Of a DNA stretch of 64,000 nt, positions 50,572 to 59,435 are shown piece after piece. Positions within the stretch are counted from its first letter, which is position 1. Each line of letters starts with the position of its first letter. The translations under genes were made by a program, and so were the position numbers. The notes beneath the pieces are model-generated. The model was not told the DNA's origin. It made no database searches and saw only the letters and a program-made list of their open reading frames with translations. The stretch spans positions 1 to 64,000 of the forward strand of contig JAFGQR010000190.1 of NCBI GenBank assembly GCA_016935555.1, given 5' to 3'. The DNA is from Verrucomicrobiota bacterium (GTDB taxonomy: Bacteria; Verrucomicrobiota; Verrucomicrobiia; Limisphaerales; JAFGQR01).

Positions 50572-51252
50572 ATGAACATGAAGTTGAACATGAAGCTCCT
50601 GCATTCGTGTGGTGTTCTCTCGAGCCTTCTCCTCGCGGGCTTCGTGATTCCCGCGCCCGGCCAACATCTCATCATCGAGCCGGACGACTACCCTGAGGGG
50701 GCTGTGCTCAACCACATCATTCCCCAGGCCAGCCTGATCACGGCTGGACCCGACAACCTGCCTTATTCCCCAGCGTCGTTTGACATTACAGCCACACAAG
50801 ATCCCGAGCATTTCACCTCGACGGGGATACGCGTATTCGGGCATGTGAACATCCCGTTCATGAGCGACATCCGGCGGCTGCGCCTGGATTTCTCGGATCC
50901 GGTTGCCAGCCTCAGCATCGATTTCATTGGCTCCGGATTCACTCTCCTGCCTGAGCGAGGCCACCTGGAGGCTTACGACCTGAACGGCACGCTGCTGGCG
51001 GCTTTCGTGACGGATGTCCCGGGCGCCGGAATCGTCGCCCCGATGTCGATCCAGCGTCCGGAGGCGGACATTGCGTGGGCAGTGGCTTGGTCGGAGGGGC
51101 TGACCTTCGGACGCCTGGACAACCTGTGCTTCAGCCCCGTGCCCGAGCCCTCCGCCGGATTGCTCCTCGCGGCCGGCCTCGCCGTCCTGGGCGCGCTCAG
51201 GGGGGCGGGGGTGCGGGCGCGTTGGTGCCGGGCTCGATCGGTTCGAGGTTGA
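50572..51252 (+). CDS. PEP-CTERM sorting-domain protein
   Basis: 226 residues. Signal peptide (LHSCGVLSSLLLAGFVIPAPG), a beta-rich body of about 150 residues (IRVFGHVNIPFMSDIRRLRLDFSD, LSIDFIGSGFTLLPERG), then the sorting tail: VPEPSAGLLLAAGLAVLGAL and a basic end (RARWCRARSVRG). PEP-CTERM proteins are cleaved by exosortase and delivered to the surface or exopolymer. No exosortase in the window. The last 18 codons overlap the end of the convergent AsmA-like gene by 56 bp. Confidence 0.85.
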   Translation: MNMKLNMKLLHSCGVLSSLLLAGFVIPAPGQHLIIEPDDYPEGAVLNHIIPQASLITAGPDNLPYSPASFDITATQDPEHFTSTGIRVFGHVNIPFMSDIRRLRLDFSDPVASLSIDFIGSGFTLLPERGHLEAYDLNGTLLAAFVTDVPGAGIVAPMSIQRPEADIAWAVAWSEGLTFGRLDNLCFSPVPEPSAGLLLAAGLAVLGALRGAGVRARWCRARSVRG

Positions 51253-54200
51253 AAAGGTTCTTGAGGGTGCTCCAGGGGCGGAAGGGGACCACGACGAGTT
51301 TGGAGACGAGATTGGGGAGGATGTAGAGGGGTTGGGTTTGGGGCTGGCTCCAAGTGCCGGTGACTTTGAGGACGAAGAGGCGTGTGAGGGGCCAAAACGC
51401 TTTGGAGACGAGGAAGCCCAGGGCGGGGAGGTCCCGGAGGAGTTCGGCCTCGACGCGCGCGTTGAGCGCCTGGTCGAAGCCGATGGTGCCATCGAAGTGG
51501 ACGCGCATGCCGGTGGCGCGGATATCGATGTCCCTGGTATAGATGACGCTGTTGGTGATGGAGTAATCCATGAGGGCTTCCCTGGCGCGGCTGTTGCCGA
51601 GGCCTGGAGTGATGGTGTTGAGCATCCGGGACACCACGCCGAAGACGGGGAAATCCCAGATCAGGCCGTTGGTGAGGCTGAGGGCGCCGTAGCCCTGCCA
51701 GCTGAGGGGATCCTTGCTGTGGGCGCGATCGATGTGGACGTAGCCGCTGAGCGTGCCGTCGAGGCGATTGGGTTTTCGGCTGATGTCGGCCATGAGCCTC
51801 CCGAGGTTGCTGTCCTGCACGGTCGCCATGAAGGACGCGTCGGTGCCGGAACCGGCGGCCCAGTCGAACAGGGCATTGCCGGCGATGGTGCCGCCGTAGA
51901 ATTCGCCGCGGACCTTGGTCAGGCGGGCGCTGCGGTTGAGGACATGGACATGGCCGGCGATGTGCCGGAGGTTGAACACGTGCCAGTGGAACGGGCCTCC
52001 GGCAAGGTCCAGATGCAAATCCTCGGCGCGATCCCCCGAGCGCAGCCCGACGATGCCGCGGGCGGTGATTCGGGGCGGGGTGGCGAACGCGTAGCGGGAC
52101 ACGATGCGCGCGGTGTTGGTGTTGATGGCCCGCAGCAGCGCATACGGGTCCAGCCGGCCGGTGGCGTTGGTGACGAACAGCCGCTCGCGGCCACGCCGAA
52201 GGTCAAATCCCAGCCCGTCGGCGGTGGCCTGCTCCTCGCCACGGCGCAGGCGGGGGGAGAGCACGGAGAGGAACCGGTTGGTGTAAACCAGCCGGGCGGC
52301 GCATTCGTCCGCCCCCTCACCCCGGACGGTGAACGGGCCGAGGGCGACCTCGCCCGAGGCCGCCCATCGGTCCCGGTTGTCGAGGTTGCCGCGCAAGCGG
52401 GCTTGGATGCGGGGCGGCTGGGGCCATTGGACGAGGTCGAAGATGCGCTGCGCCTTGGGGTGGCGAACGAACGCGCGGGCGGCATGGAGATCGATCCGGC
52501 TTTGCACGGTGGCCTGGAACTCGCCCGTTGGCCAGTCGAGTTCCCCGGCGGCGTTCAAACCGCCTTCGGCCCGCCGGAGGACCAGGTCCGGCACGCTGAG
52601 GCGTCCATTGGTGAGCGCGAGCGAAGTGGAGAGCCCGGCGATTTGGAAGCCCTGGAACCCGGCCTCGCCGAGCGCCATCCTGGCGGTGGCTTCGACGGTG
52701 GGCAGGACGCCCCGGCGCCAGTCCGGCCGGGGCAGGTTCCAGTCGGGCAGGACGAGTCGGCCGCCGGCCTGGATGCGCGGCGGGGCGCGGCAGGACAGTG
52801 TGGCGAGCCAGGAGGGCGCGTTGGTGCCCAGCCAGGGGGCCACTCCTGCCGGCGACAGCACGCTGGCGACGCGGAACCGCAGTTCACGCGTTGCGGTGTC
52901 TAGGTTCAGGGTGGCGTCCGCCGCTTCGGTTTCCGCGGTGCGGATGTCGAGGCTGAGCCGAGGTGTTTCCCAGCGGGTGGCGACGTTGAGGCGGTCGATG
53001 TGGCCCTTGGCGGTGCGGGTGTTGGTGAGCATCCCGTTCATGGCGAACGCCAGCGCCGCGCACCGCTCGTGCCACGGCAGGTTGGTCCGGACCAGCGCTG
53101 CGACCGATGCCAGAGTGCCGGTGGCCCGGAGATGCAGGCCGTCCGCGTCCCCCCACGGAGTGCGCAGGCCGTCGCCGGTTCCCAACGCCGAGCCCCATGC
53201 CGGGAGCCAGGCGCCGGCCGGGTGCATCCACTGGCCGGTGAGGAGCAGGTTGCTGGTGGCAGCCCATGTCGCAGACGGCCCGGCGGCGGTGAGCTGGAAG
53301 TCGGTCAGCCGGGTGGCGGCGTTCGTGGCGGGAATCCGGGAGTGCAGGTGCAGGCGGAGCTGGCGGGCCTGGAGCAGCGGGGTGCGGGGGGCGTCGAGTT
53401 GCACGTCGATGCGGGCGTCGTCCGGGGCCGGGTTGGTCCACGAGGGTGCGAACTGCGCGGTGACGACCACGCGGCGGGCCTGGGCCCAGGGGGTATGCGC
53501 CTGCTCGGCCGCGAGATGGAGTTCGGCCTGGGGGGGGTCGTGGATGGCGGGGCCGGTGCGCAGGCGGGCGGAGAGCAGGCAATGGGCGGCTCTGCCCCAG
53601 GGCGAATCGAATCCCGGGGCGTGCAGTTCCATGCTGGCGTGGAATTTGTGCAAGGCGCGGGCATCGGCATGCGCGACCACCTCGATTTCAGGAATGTCGC
53701 CGGGGGCAACCTGGGCCGCGACCGACTCGATGCGGTCCAGCCAGCGCTGAAGCGTGTCGGGCTCGGTCCTGAACGACGGGGGCAGGGGCCGGTCTCGGAG
53801 GGCGGAGGCATGACGGACGGTGCCGCTGGCGCGGACGCGCAGGGTGCGGTAAGTGGCGCGGAGGGAGCGGAGCTGCCACGTGTCGTCGGGGTTGAAAACG
53901 AGGTCGCCGTCAAGACCGCGCCAATCCATGAACCGGCGCGGGCGGGGCGGGCGTTCGACGGTCCAGACGAGGCGGCCGCCGGAGATTCGGAGGGTGCGGG
54001 GGACGAGGGCGAGGCGGCCGAGGGCGCGGGGGCTCAGCAGGCAGGAGGCGTGCTCGAGGAACAGGCGCGGGCCGTCGCGCGCGCCGGTGTGCTGGATTTG
54101 GAGGTTGTCGGCGACCAAGCCGTGGTGCCACTGCCATCGCAGGCGGCCGAACTGGACGTCCCAGCCCCGCTGGCGGAGGGCGGCGACGTGGGGGGCGGTG

Positions 54201-54343
54201 ATGCATTCGGGGATACCGACGCCCTGCAACCAGGCGGCAAGCAGGACGAGGCCAGCGACCAAGACGCCCCCCCCCCGCACCACCCCGCGAACACAGAGCC
54301 GTCTGACGCGCCGCCTCATGGGGTCCAGCCCGCGCGCGGTCAT
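51197..54343 (-). CDS. Large AsmA-like/DUF3971-type envelope protein
   Basis: 1048 residues. Start ATG 54343 overlaps the DUF4340 stop (ATGA). N-terminal membrane anchor GVLVAGLVLLAAWLQGVGI after an Arg-rich stretch, then a very long beta-rich periplasmic region with repeated strands, and near the C-terminus the AsmA-like signature region (GEFYGGTIAGNALFDWA, LDGTLSGYVHIDRA, WQGYGALSLTNGLIWDFPVFGVVSRMLN, VHFDGTIGFDQALNARVEAELL). AsmA-like proteins are thought to move lipids between membranes. Last gene of the ABC/GldG/DUF4340 operon. Confidence 0.82.
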   Translation of the reverse strand: MTARGLDPMRRRVRRLCVRGVVRGGGVLVAGLVLLAAWLQGVGIPECITAPHVAALRQRGWDVQFGRLRWQWHHGLVADNLQIQHTGARDGPRLFLEHASCLLSPRALGRLALVPRTLRISGGRLVWTVERPPRPRRFMDWRGLDGDLVFNPDDTWQLRSLRATYRTLRVRASGTVRHASALRDRPLPPSFRTEPDTLQRWLDRIESVAAQVAPGDIPEIEVVAHADARALHKFHASMELHAPGFDSPWGRAAHCLLSARLRTGPAIHDPPQAELHLAAEQAHTPWAQARRVVVTAQFAPSWTNPAPDDARIDVQLDAPRTPLLQARQLRLHLHSRIPATNAATRLTDFQLTAAGPSATWAATSNLLLTGQWMHPAGAWLPAWGSALGTGDGLRTPWGDADGLHLRATGTLASVAALVRTNLPWHERCAALAFAMNGMLTNTRTAKGHIDRLNVATRWETPRLSLDIRTAETEAADATLNLDTATRELRFRVASVLSPAGVAPWLGTNAPSWLATLSCRAPPRIQAGGRLVLPDWNLPRPDWRRGVLPTVEATARMALGEAGFQGFQIAGLSTSLALTNGRLSVPDLVLRRAEGGLNAAGELDWPTGEFQATVQSRIDLHAARAFVRHPKAQRIFDLVQWPQPPRIQARLRGNLDNRDRWAASGEVALGPFTVRGEGADECAARLVYTNRFLSVLSPRLRRGEEQATADGLGFDLRRGRERLFVTNATGRLDPYALLRAINTNTARIVSRYAFATPPRITARGIVGLRSGDRAEDLHLDLAGGPFHWHVFNLRHIAGHVHVLNRSARLTKVRGEFYGGTIAGNALFDWAAGSGTDASFMATVQDSNLGRLMADISRKPNRLDGTLSGYVHIDRAHSKDPLSWQGYGALSLTNGLIWDFPVFGVVSRMLNTITPGLGNSRAREALMDYSITNSVIYTRDIDIRATGMRVHFDGTIGFDQALNARVEAELLRDLPALGFLVSKAFWPLTRLFVLKVTGTWSQPQTQPLYILPNLVSKLVVVPFRPWSTLKNLFNLEPIEPGTNAPAPPPP

Positions 54344-56166
54344 CCGGAACCGGCGGTTGGGGGGCGGACGGGATTGCTCAGATACCGGATCAGGTCGTAG
54401 AAGAGCACCACCGGGAATTCGAAAATCCACGTCTGATTGTCGAGCGACGTCAGCGCCAGGGGCGCGAGCGAGGGGGCGCGTTTGCCGAACTCGAGGATGC
54501 GGGTTTCGGGTTTCTCGCCGTTGCGCAGCTCGAGGGTGAGGCGGTATCCCGAGTCGGTGAAGCCCCAGTGGGCGCGCTGGTCGTCGCCGCGGGCGACCCA
54601 GCCGGTGGCGTGGAGGCGGCCGAGCTGGTCGACCATGTCTTCGACGGCGAAGGTGTTGACCACACCCTGGGAGCCTGGGGCCAGGGACCAGATGCCGGTG
54701 GGGCTGCGGAGGATTTTGCGTTCGTAGCCGTTATGGCGGATGGTGAGACTGGCGACCTGGTTGGTGGTGAAACGGAACACCTGCCGGTCGCGCAGCTGCC
54801 AGGGTGCGCTCGGCAGCGAACTCAGCACGTCCGCCGCGAGTGAATACGCCGAGTTCTCGTCCGGACGCCGCACGAACACCTTGTCGTCCTGGCGGGTGCC
54901 GATGTCGAGTTGCGCGACGACGGGGTGGGTTGGGGTGCCGTCGGGGTTCTTGGCGGTGTGGCGGAGGAGGATTTGGCGTGCGGGCGGCTGGAGGCCGTAG
55001 GGGGTGAAATCGGTGACGACGTCCTTTTCGACCGTGCCCTGGAGGCGGCTGAGGCGGTCCAGCCAGTCGCGGACGAGGACGGCGTCGGCGGCCAGGGGGG
55101 AGGGGCCGGTGGCAGTCCAGACGTCGTTGGTGACGCGCTGGACGGCGAACCCGCCGGGGCCGGTCCATTCGATGAGGTCGACGGATTCGGGGGTGAAAGT
55201 GAGCAGGTGCCGGTCGCGCAGTTCGGTATGGGAGGTGAGGAGGGTGTCGAGGAGGGTTTTGGCGACGAGCACGAGGTTGCTGCGGTCGAGTTGGCGGGCA
55301 TAAACCAGGTCGGCGTGGTTGGTGGGGCTCTTGCCGAACTGGATCACCACCAGGTCGTTCGTGCCCCGGCCCAGCGCCAACTCCGCCGCGGGCGGCTGCA
55401 ACCCGTAGGGTTCGAGGTCGGTTACGGGGCCGTCCGCCACAAACTGCGTGATGCGCCCGAGGGCGACATGCCGCAGCAGCGCATCCACCTTCGGGCCGTC
55501 GGCGCGCGCCGGCGTGGGCTTGGCCAGGACGAAGGTGCGGTTGGTCGGGTTGAGCACCAGGGCAAACCCGCGACCGGGCGCGCGGACTTCCAGGCGATCG
55601 AGCATGAGGCCGTCCAGCGAAAGCAGCGACGGATCGCGCCAATCGACGGGCTGGCGCGGCAGGCGGTTGAGCAGGTCGGCGCCGGCGAGGTAGATATCGG
55701 GCGAGGACAGCAACTGGACGTAGACCTGGTCACCCACGGCGGTTTTGGCGCCGAAGAGGATCTCGCTGCGCCGTCCGTTGTGGTGGATGGCGAGGGCGAG
55801 CCGGGGGACGTCGAGCCCGAACTCGGCGAGGTTGCGCTGTTCGGCGGGCAGCTCGGCGAGGGCGACGAGTTTCTGGCTGGGGAGGGTTTCGAGCTCTTCG
55901 AGCAGCCGTTGGATCCGTTCGGCGTGGGCGGGGTAATGGATGGGCAGGGTCAGGTGCCACACCCCGTTGGTCTTGTCGGCTTTCACGACGAGCTGGTTGG
56001 TCACGCGCAGTTGGAGGTTGGTGACTTCGCTTGCGTGCAGCGACAGCAGGCGGGGCGGGGGTGCGGGCGCATGCGAGGTGGAGAGGGTATGGCGTTCGAC
56101 CAGTACGATGAACAGGAACAGCACCAGGGCCAGCGCGGTCAGGAACCATGTCGTGCGTGGATTCAT
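54340..56166 (-). CDS. DUF4340 domain protein
   Basis: 608 residues. N-terminal membrane anchor (WFLTALALVLFLFIVLVERHTL), then repeated DUF4340 units: VTNLQLRVTNQLVVKADKTNG, RIQRLLEELETLPSQKLV, FGLDVPRLALAIHHNGR, and later DLEPYGLQPPAAELALG and FTPYGLQPPARQILL. DUF4340 proteins are usually encoded right after GldG-like genes and work with them on the periplasmic side; molecular role unknown. It starts 9 bp after the gldG-like stop and overlaps the AsmA-like gene by 4 bp. Confidence 0.88.
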   Translation of the reverse strand: MNPRTTWFLTALALVLFLFIVLVERHTLSTSHAPAPPPRLLSLHASEVTNLQLRVTNQLVVKADKTNGVWHLTLPIHYPAHAERIQRLLEELETLPSQKLVALAELPAEQRNLAEFGLDVPRLALAIHHNGRRSEILFGAKTAVGDQVYVQLLSSPDIYLAGADLLNRLPRQPVDWRDPSLLSLDGLMLDRLEVRAPGRGFALVLNPTNRTFVLAKPTPARADGPKVDALLRHVALGRITQFVADGPVTDLEPYGLQPPAAELALGRGTNDLVVIQFGKSPTNHADLVYARQLDRSNLVLVAKTLLDTLLTSHTELRDRHLLTFTPESVDLIEWTGPGGFAVQRVTNDVWTATGPSPLAADAVLVRDWLDRLSRLQGTVEKDVVTDFTPYGLQPPARQILLRHTAKNPDGTPTHPVVAQLDIGTRQDDKVFVRRPDENSAYSLAADVLSSLPSAPWQLRDRQVFRFTTNQVASLTIRHNGYERKILRSPTGIWSLAPGSQGVVNTFAVEDMVDQLGRLHATGWVARGDDQRAHWGFTDSGYRLTLELRNGEKPETRILEFGKRAPSLAPLALTSLDNQTWIFEFPVVLFYDLIRYLSNPVRPPTAGSG

Positions 56167-56174
56167 GCTCGGTT

Positions 56175-57659
56175 TCAGTGGCGCCGCCTTGCCTGCACCA
56201 GCAACCCCACCACCAGCACGAACCCCGGCAGCCCCAGCAACAGAATCCAGCGCAGCGCCGTCATCTGTCCGGGCGTCAGGTTCACCCGGTATTCCGCGGT
56301 GGGCTGAGGCGCGAGGCCCACCAGCAACTCGTGGCGCGCCAGAAGCCAGTTCACCGCGTGGCTCGCAAAATCGCGGTTCGCCAGCTTGGGCAGCGTCTCG
56401 TTGCCCAGCCATACCGACTCGCCCACCACCACCATCCGCGTCGCTCCGCGGTCGGCGCTCACCCCGCGAATGCCGCCCTTCTCGACGGCCACCATGAGGG
56501 GCACGGCGCCGACGACATCCTTGGGGCGGTGGTAGGAGACCATGCCGGGGCGGACGTCGGTGAGGATGCGACCCTTGCGGCTGGTTCGGGCGAGCGGTTC
56601 GACCTGGAGAACGTCGCTGCCGCCGGCCAGAGGGGACACGGAGCGTGGCAGCACCAGGTAGAGCCGTTCGTCGGCCAGCGGCTTCATCAGGGGGTGGTCG
56701 GTGAACTCGGAGACGACCATGTCCTGACCCGTGATGGTGTGCTGCCGGTCCTGGTCCACCACCAGGTCGCGACCCACGGCGACTCCCCATTTCCTGAGCA
56801 ATTGCTCCAGACCCGTGGGGCGGAACAGACTCTCGTAGTTCAGCAGCACCAGCATCCGCCCCCCGCGGTCCAGATAGCGGTCCAGCTTGTCCAGTTCCTG
56901 CTCCAACAGAGGCGTCTTGGGCCCCGCCACAATCAGCAGTTGGCAGTCCGCCGGCGCGTCGTTGGTCCCCTGCAGACTCAGCCGGCCATATTGGATGTTG
57001 TTCTCCTCCAACACCCGCGCGAACCGGGAGTAGCCCATGAGCTTGTCGTCGCTGTCATACTGGTGTTCGCCGTGCCCGGTCAGAAAACAGGCGCGCACCG
57101 TCCGGCTGCTGATCACCGTCAGCAGCGCCGAGGTGAATTCGAGTTCCCCGCGGAAATGCGTGCGGCGGATCTCGCGCGTCTGGCCGGAGGCAAAGGACTT
57201 GATGTCCAGCTCCGAGAGCTGGTTTTCGTAGACGATCTTCGTGCGGCCATCGCAGTCGAAGATCACCAGGTTGCGCTGGCCCGGCGCGTTGAGCCGGTAT
57301 TGGTTCTTGATGGCCAGCGCCCGGGCCGGGTCGCGTTCTTGGTCCACGCTGGCCAGGACGATCCTGGGGTTGGCGAACTTGTATTCCTTGAGCAGGCTCC
57401 AGATCGAATCGAAGAGGGGCTCGTCGCGGTCGAAGAAGACGGTGACGCGCACCTTGTTGGTGACGGAGGCGAGGATGGTGCGGGTGATGGGGGAGAAGGG
57501 CTGGCGGGTGCGGGCGGACCAGGGGATGCGGACGTAGTGGCGCGCGGCCAGGTAGTTGAGCATGGTCACGATGGCGGCCACCGCCACGATCGACAGCCCC
57601 ACATGGAGCGCGACGCGGCGTCGGCGCTGGCTGGAGTAGCTGGGGCGTGCGGGGCTCAT
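56175..57659 (-). CDS. GldG-like ABC-associated periplasmic protein
   Basis: 494 residues. N-terminal membrane anchor (ALHVGLSIVAVAAIVTMLNYLA), a large soluble domain with VRVTVFFDRDEPLFDSIWSLLKEY, RNLVIFDCDGRTKIVYENQLSELD, TGHGEHQYDSDDKLMGYSRF and LIVAGPKTPLLEQELDKLDRYL, and a C-terminal membrane segment (WILLLGLPGFVLVVGLLV). This is the GldG/DUF7088 layout: two anchors around a periplasmic sensor-like domain. It works with the upstream ABC ATPase and permease. Outside Bacteroidota it is not tied to gliding. Confidence 0.86.
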   Translation of the reverse strand: MSPARPSYSSQRRRRVALHVGLSIVAVAAIVTMLNYLAARHYVRIPWSARTRQPFSPITRTILASVTNKVRVTVFFDRDEPLFDSIWSLLKEYKFANPRIVLASVDQERDPARALAIKNQYRLNAPGQRNLVIFDCDGRTKIVYENQLSELDIKSFASGQTREIRRTHFRGELEFTSALLTVISSRTVRACFLTGHGEHQYDSDDKLMGYSRFARVLEENNIQYGRLSLQGTNDAPADCQLLIVAGPKTPLLEQELDKLDRYLDRGGRMLVLLNYESLFRPTGLEQLLRKWGVAVGRDLVVDQDRQHTITGQDMVVSEFTDHPLMKPLADERLYLVLPRSVSPLAGGSDVLQVEPLARTSRKGRILTDVRPGMVSYHRPKDVVGAVPLMVAVEKGGIRGVSADRGATRMVVVGESVWLGNETLPKLANRDFASHAVNWLLARHELLVGLAPQPTAEYRVNLTPGQMTALRWILLLGLPGFVLVVGLLVQARRRH

Positions 57660-57672
57660 CCCTGGGCTGTGT

Positions 57673-58428
57673 CTATTTCCATCGCCGGCATTCGACCACC
57701 TTGCAGGTCAGATACAGGAACAGCGCCGTCAGGCTCAGATAATACACCACGGGCCGCGTGTCCACCACGCCCCGGGCGAAATCCTGCATCTGCTCGAGCA
57801 TGCCCAGCTGGGCATACATTTGCGCTTTCCAGCCGGTTTCGGCGGAGAAGTTCAGGGCGACGAAGCTGACCAGCAGCAGCGTGATGCCCAGCGCCAGGCT
57901 GGTCATCGCGGCAATGATCTGGCTGCGCGTCAGCGCGGACGCAAAACATCCCATCGACACATACAAGGCGCCCAGGAGCAGGATCCCCAGGTACGTGGAC
58001 GCCAGCGTGCCGGCATCCAGCACCGCCGGGTCCCGGCTGAAATACCGCACGACCATCCAACAGCCCAGCAGCGGCAGCCATGTCACCGTGTAAAACAGCA
58101 TCGCGCCCGTGAACTTCGCCAGCACCACCTGCCCGTCGCTCACCGGCGCCGTCATCAGCGTCTCGAACGTGCCCGAATACTTCTCCAGCGCGAACGATCG
58201 CATCGTGATGACCGGCGCGGCCATCACGAGGATCAGCCAGAAATAATAGGTGCCGTAAAACACCTCGGTGATCGGCAGGTCGGTGGGTCGCGTGTTGAGC
58301 ACCAGCAGCAGGCTGGCAAAACTGCTGCCGAGCAGAAACAACACCGCCGCGATGATCACGTAACCCGTCCACGAATAAAAATACGCGCTCAACTCGCGCC
58401 GCACCAGCGTCCAGTAGCCCCCCATCAT
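57673..58428 (-). CDS. ABC-2-type permease, GldF-like
   Basis: 251 residues, six membrane segments, starting WTLVRRELSAYFYSWTGYVI, with LILVMAAPVITMRSFALEKYSGTFETLMTAPVSD, the ABC-2 permease coupling region. It starts ATG ATG overlapping the ATPase stop (ATGA). Partner of the ATPase upstream; together they export or sense an unknown substrate. Confidence 0.88.
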   Translation of the reverse strand: MMGGYWTLVRRELSAYFYSWTGYVIIAAVLFLLGSSFASLLLVLNTRPTDLPITEVFYGTYYFWLILVMAAPVITMRSFALEKYSGTFETLMTAPVSDGQVVLAKFTGAMLFYTVTWLPLLGCWMVVRYFSRDPAVLDAGTLASTYLGILLLGALYVSMGCFASALTRSQIIAAMTSLALGITLLLVSFVALNFSAETGWKAQMYAQLGMLEQMQDFARGVVDTRPVVYYLSLTALFLYLTCKVVECRRWK

Positions 58429-59387
58429 GTCTCCTCCTCCGGTTCGGGGCGCGTCACTCGCACGAAGATGTCCTCCAGCGAGTGCCGGGTGCGGGTCAGT
58501 TCCCGCAGCGGCCAGCCCCGTCTGACCGCCAGCAGGAAGATGGCGGGGCGCAGGTCCGCTCCCGGCCGGGCGGTCAGGCTGCACCGCACGTAGCTCCCGT
58601 CGGCCGGCACGACATCCGCATGCTCGACCTCCGGCCACTCGTCCCAGACGGCCTTCAGTTCCTGGAGGGGCGCCTGGAATTCCGCGACGATCTGGCCGCG
58701 TTTGCCGGCCCGGTGCTGGAGGTTCTCCACCGTGTCCGCCGCCAGAATCCGGCCCAGGTGGAGAATCAGCACGCGGGTGCAGGTGATTTCGACCTCGGGG
58801 AGGATGTGGGTTGAAATGAGCACGGTGTGGTGCCGGGCCAGGTCGCGGATGAGCTGCCGCACGGTGCGCAGCTGGTTGGGATCCAGCCCGAGGGTTGGCT
58901 CGTCCAGCACAATGAGTTCCGGCTCGTGCACGAGCGCGTCGGCCAGGCCGACCCGCTGCTGGTAGCCCTTCGACAAATGCCCGATCAGCCGCCGCGCCAC
59001 ATCCGCCAGCCCGAACTGCTCGATCACATCCCCCACCCGCTCCCGGCAGCGCGCGCGGGTCAGGCCCTTGAGACGTGCGCGATGCCACAGGTATTCCCCG
59101 ACCCGCATGTCGCGGTACAGGGGGTTGTTCTCGGGCATGTAGCCCAGCCGCCGATGCACTTCCTGCGCCTGGCTGAACACGTCGAACCCGGCCACCCGCA
59201 CAGTGCCCGACGTGGCGGGGATGTAGCCGGTGAGGATCCGCATGATGGTGCTTTTGCCTGCGCCGTTGGGTCCCAGGAGCCCCACGATCTCGCCGCGCTG
59301 CACCGAAAACGACACCTCCTCCACCGCGACGTGGCGCGCGTAGCGCTTGGTCAGCTGCTTCACTTCAATCATCATCGGGTCGGCCAT
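58425..59387 (-). CDS. ABC transporter ATP-binding protein, GldA-like
   Basis: 320 residues. Walker A GPNGAGKST, Q-loop region YMPENNPLY, signature LSKGYQQRVGLADAL, Walker B LIVLDEPTLGLDP, switch His in LISTHILPEVE. After the ATPase core (about 1-225) a C-terminal domain of 90 residues is typical of GldA/DUF4162-type drug/ABC-2 ATPases. First gene of the operon ATPase-permease-GldG-DUF4340-AsmA, with stop-start overlaps or short gaps throughout. Confidence 0.92.
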   Translation of the reverse strand: MADPMMIEVKQLTKRYARHVAVEEVSFSVQRGEIVGLLGPNGAGKSTIMRILTGYIPATSGTVRVAGFDVFSQAQEVHRRLGYMPENNPLYRDMRVGEYLWHRARLKGLTRARCRERVGDVIEQFGLADVARRLIGHLSKGYQQRVGLADALVHEPELIVLDEPTLGLDPNQLRTVRQLIRDLARHHTVLISTHILPEVEITCTRVLILHLGRILAADTVENLQHRAGKRGQIVAEFQAPLQELKAVWDEWPEVEHADVVPADGSYVRCSLTARPGADLRPAIFLLAVRRGWPLRELTRTRHSLEDIFVRVTRPEPEEET

Positions 59388-59435
59388 GCGGCACCCCGGA
59401 GGTTACCCGAGCGGCGCGCGGCCCTCCAAGCATTT

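Noticed and set aside
56175-59387. Gliding motility machinery
   Set aside because: Only the ABC-like GldA/F/G part is present; GldB, GldJ, GldK-N and Spr genes are absent. Such ABC sets occur in non-gliding phyla.
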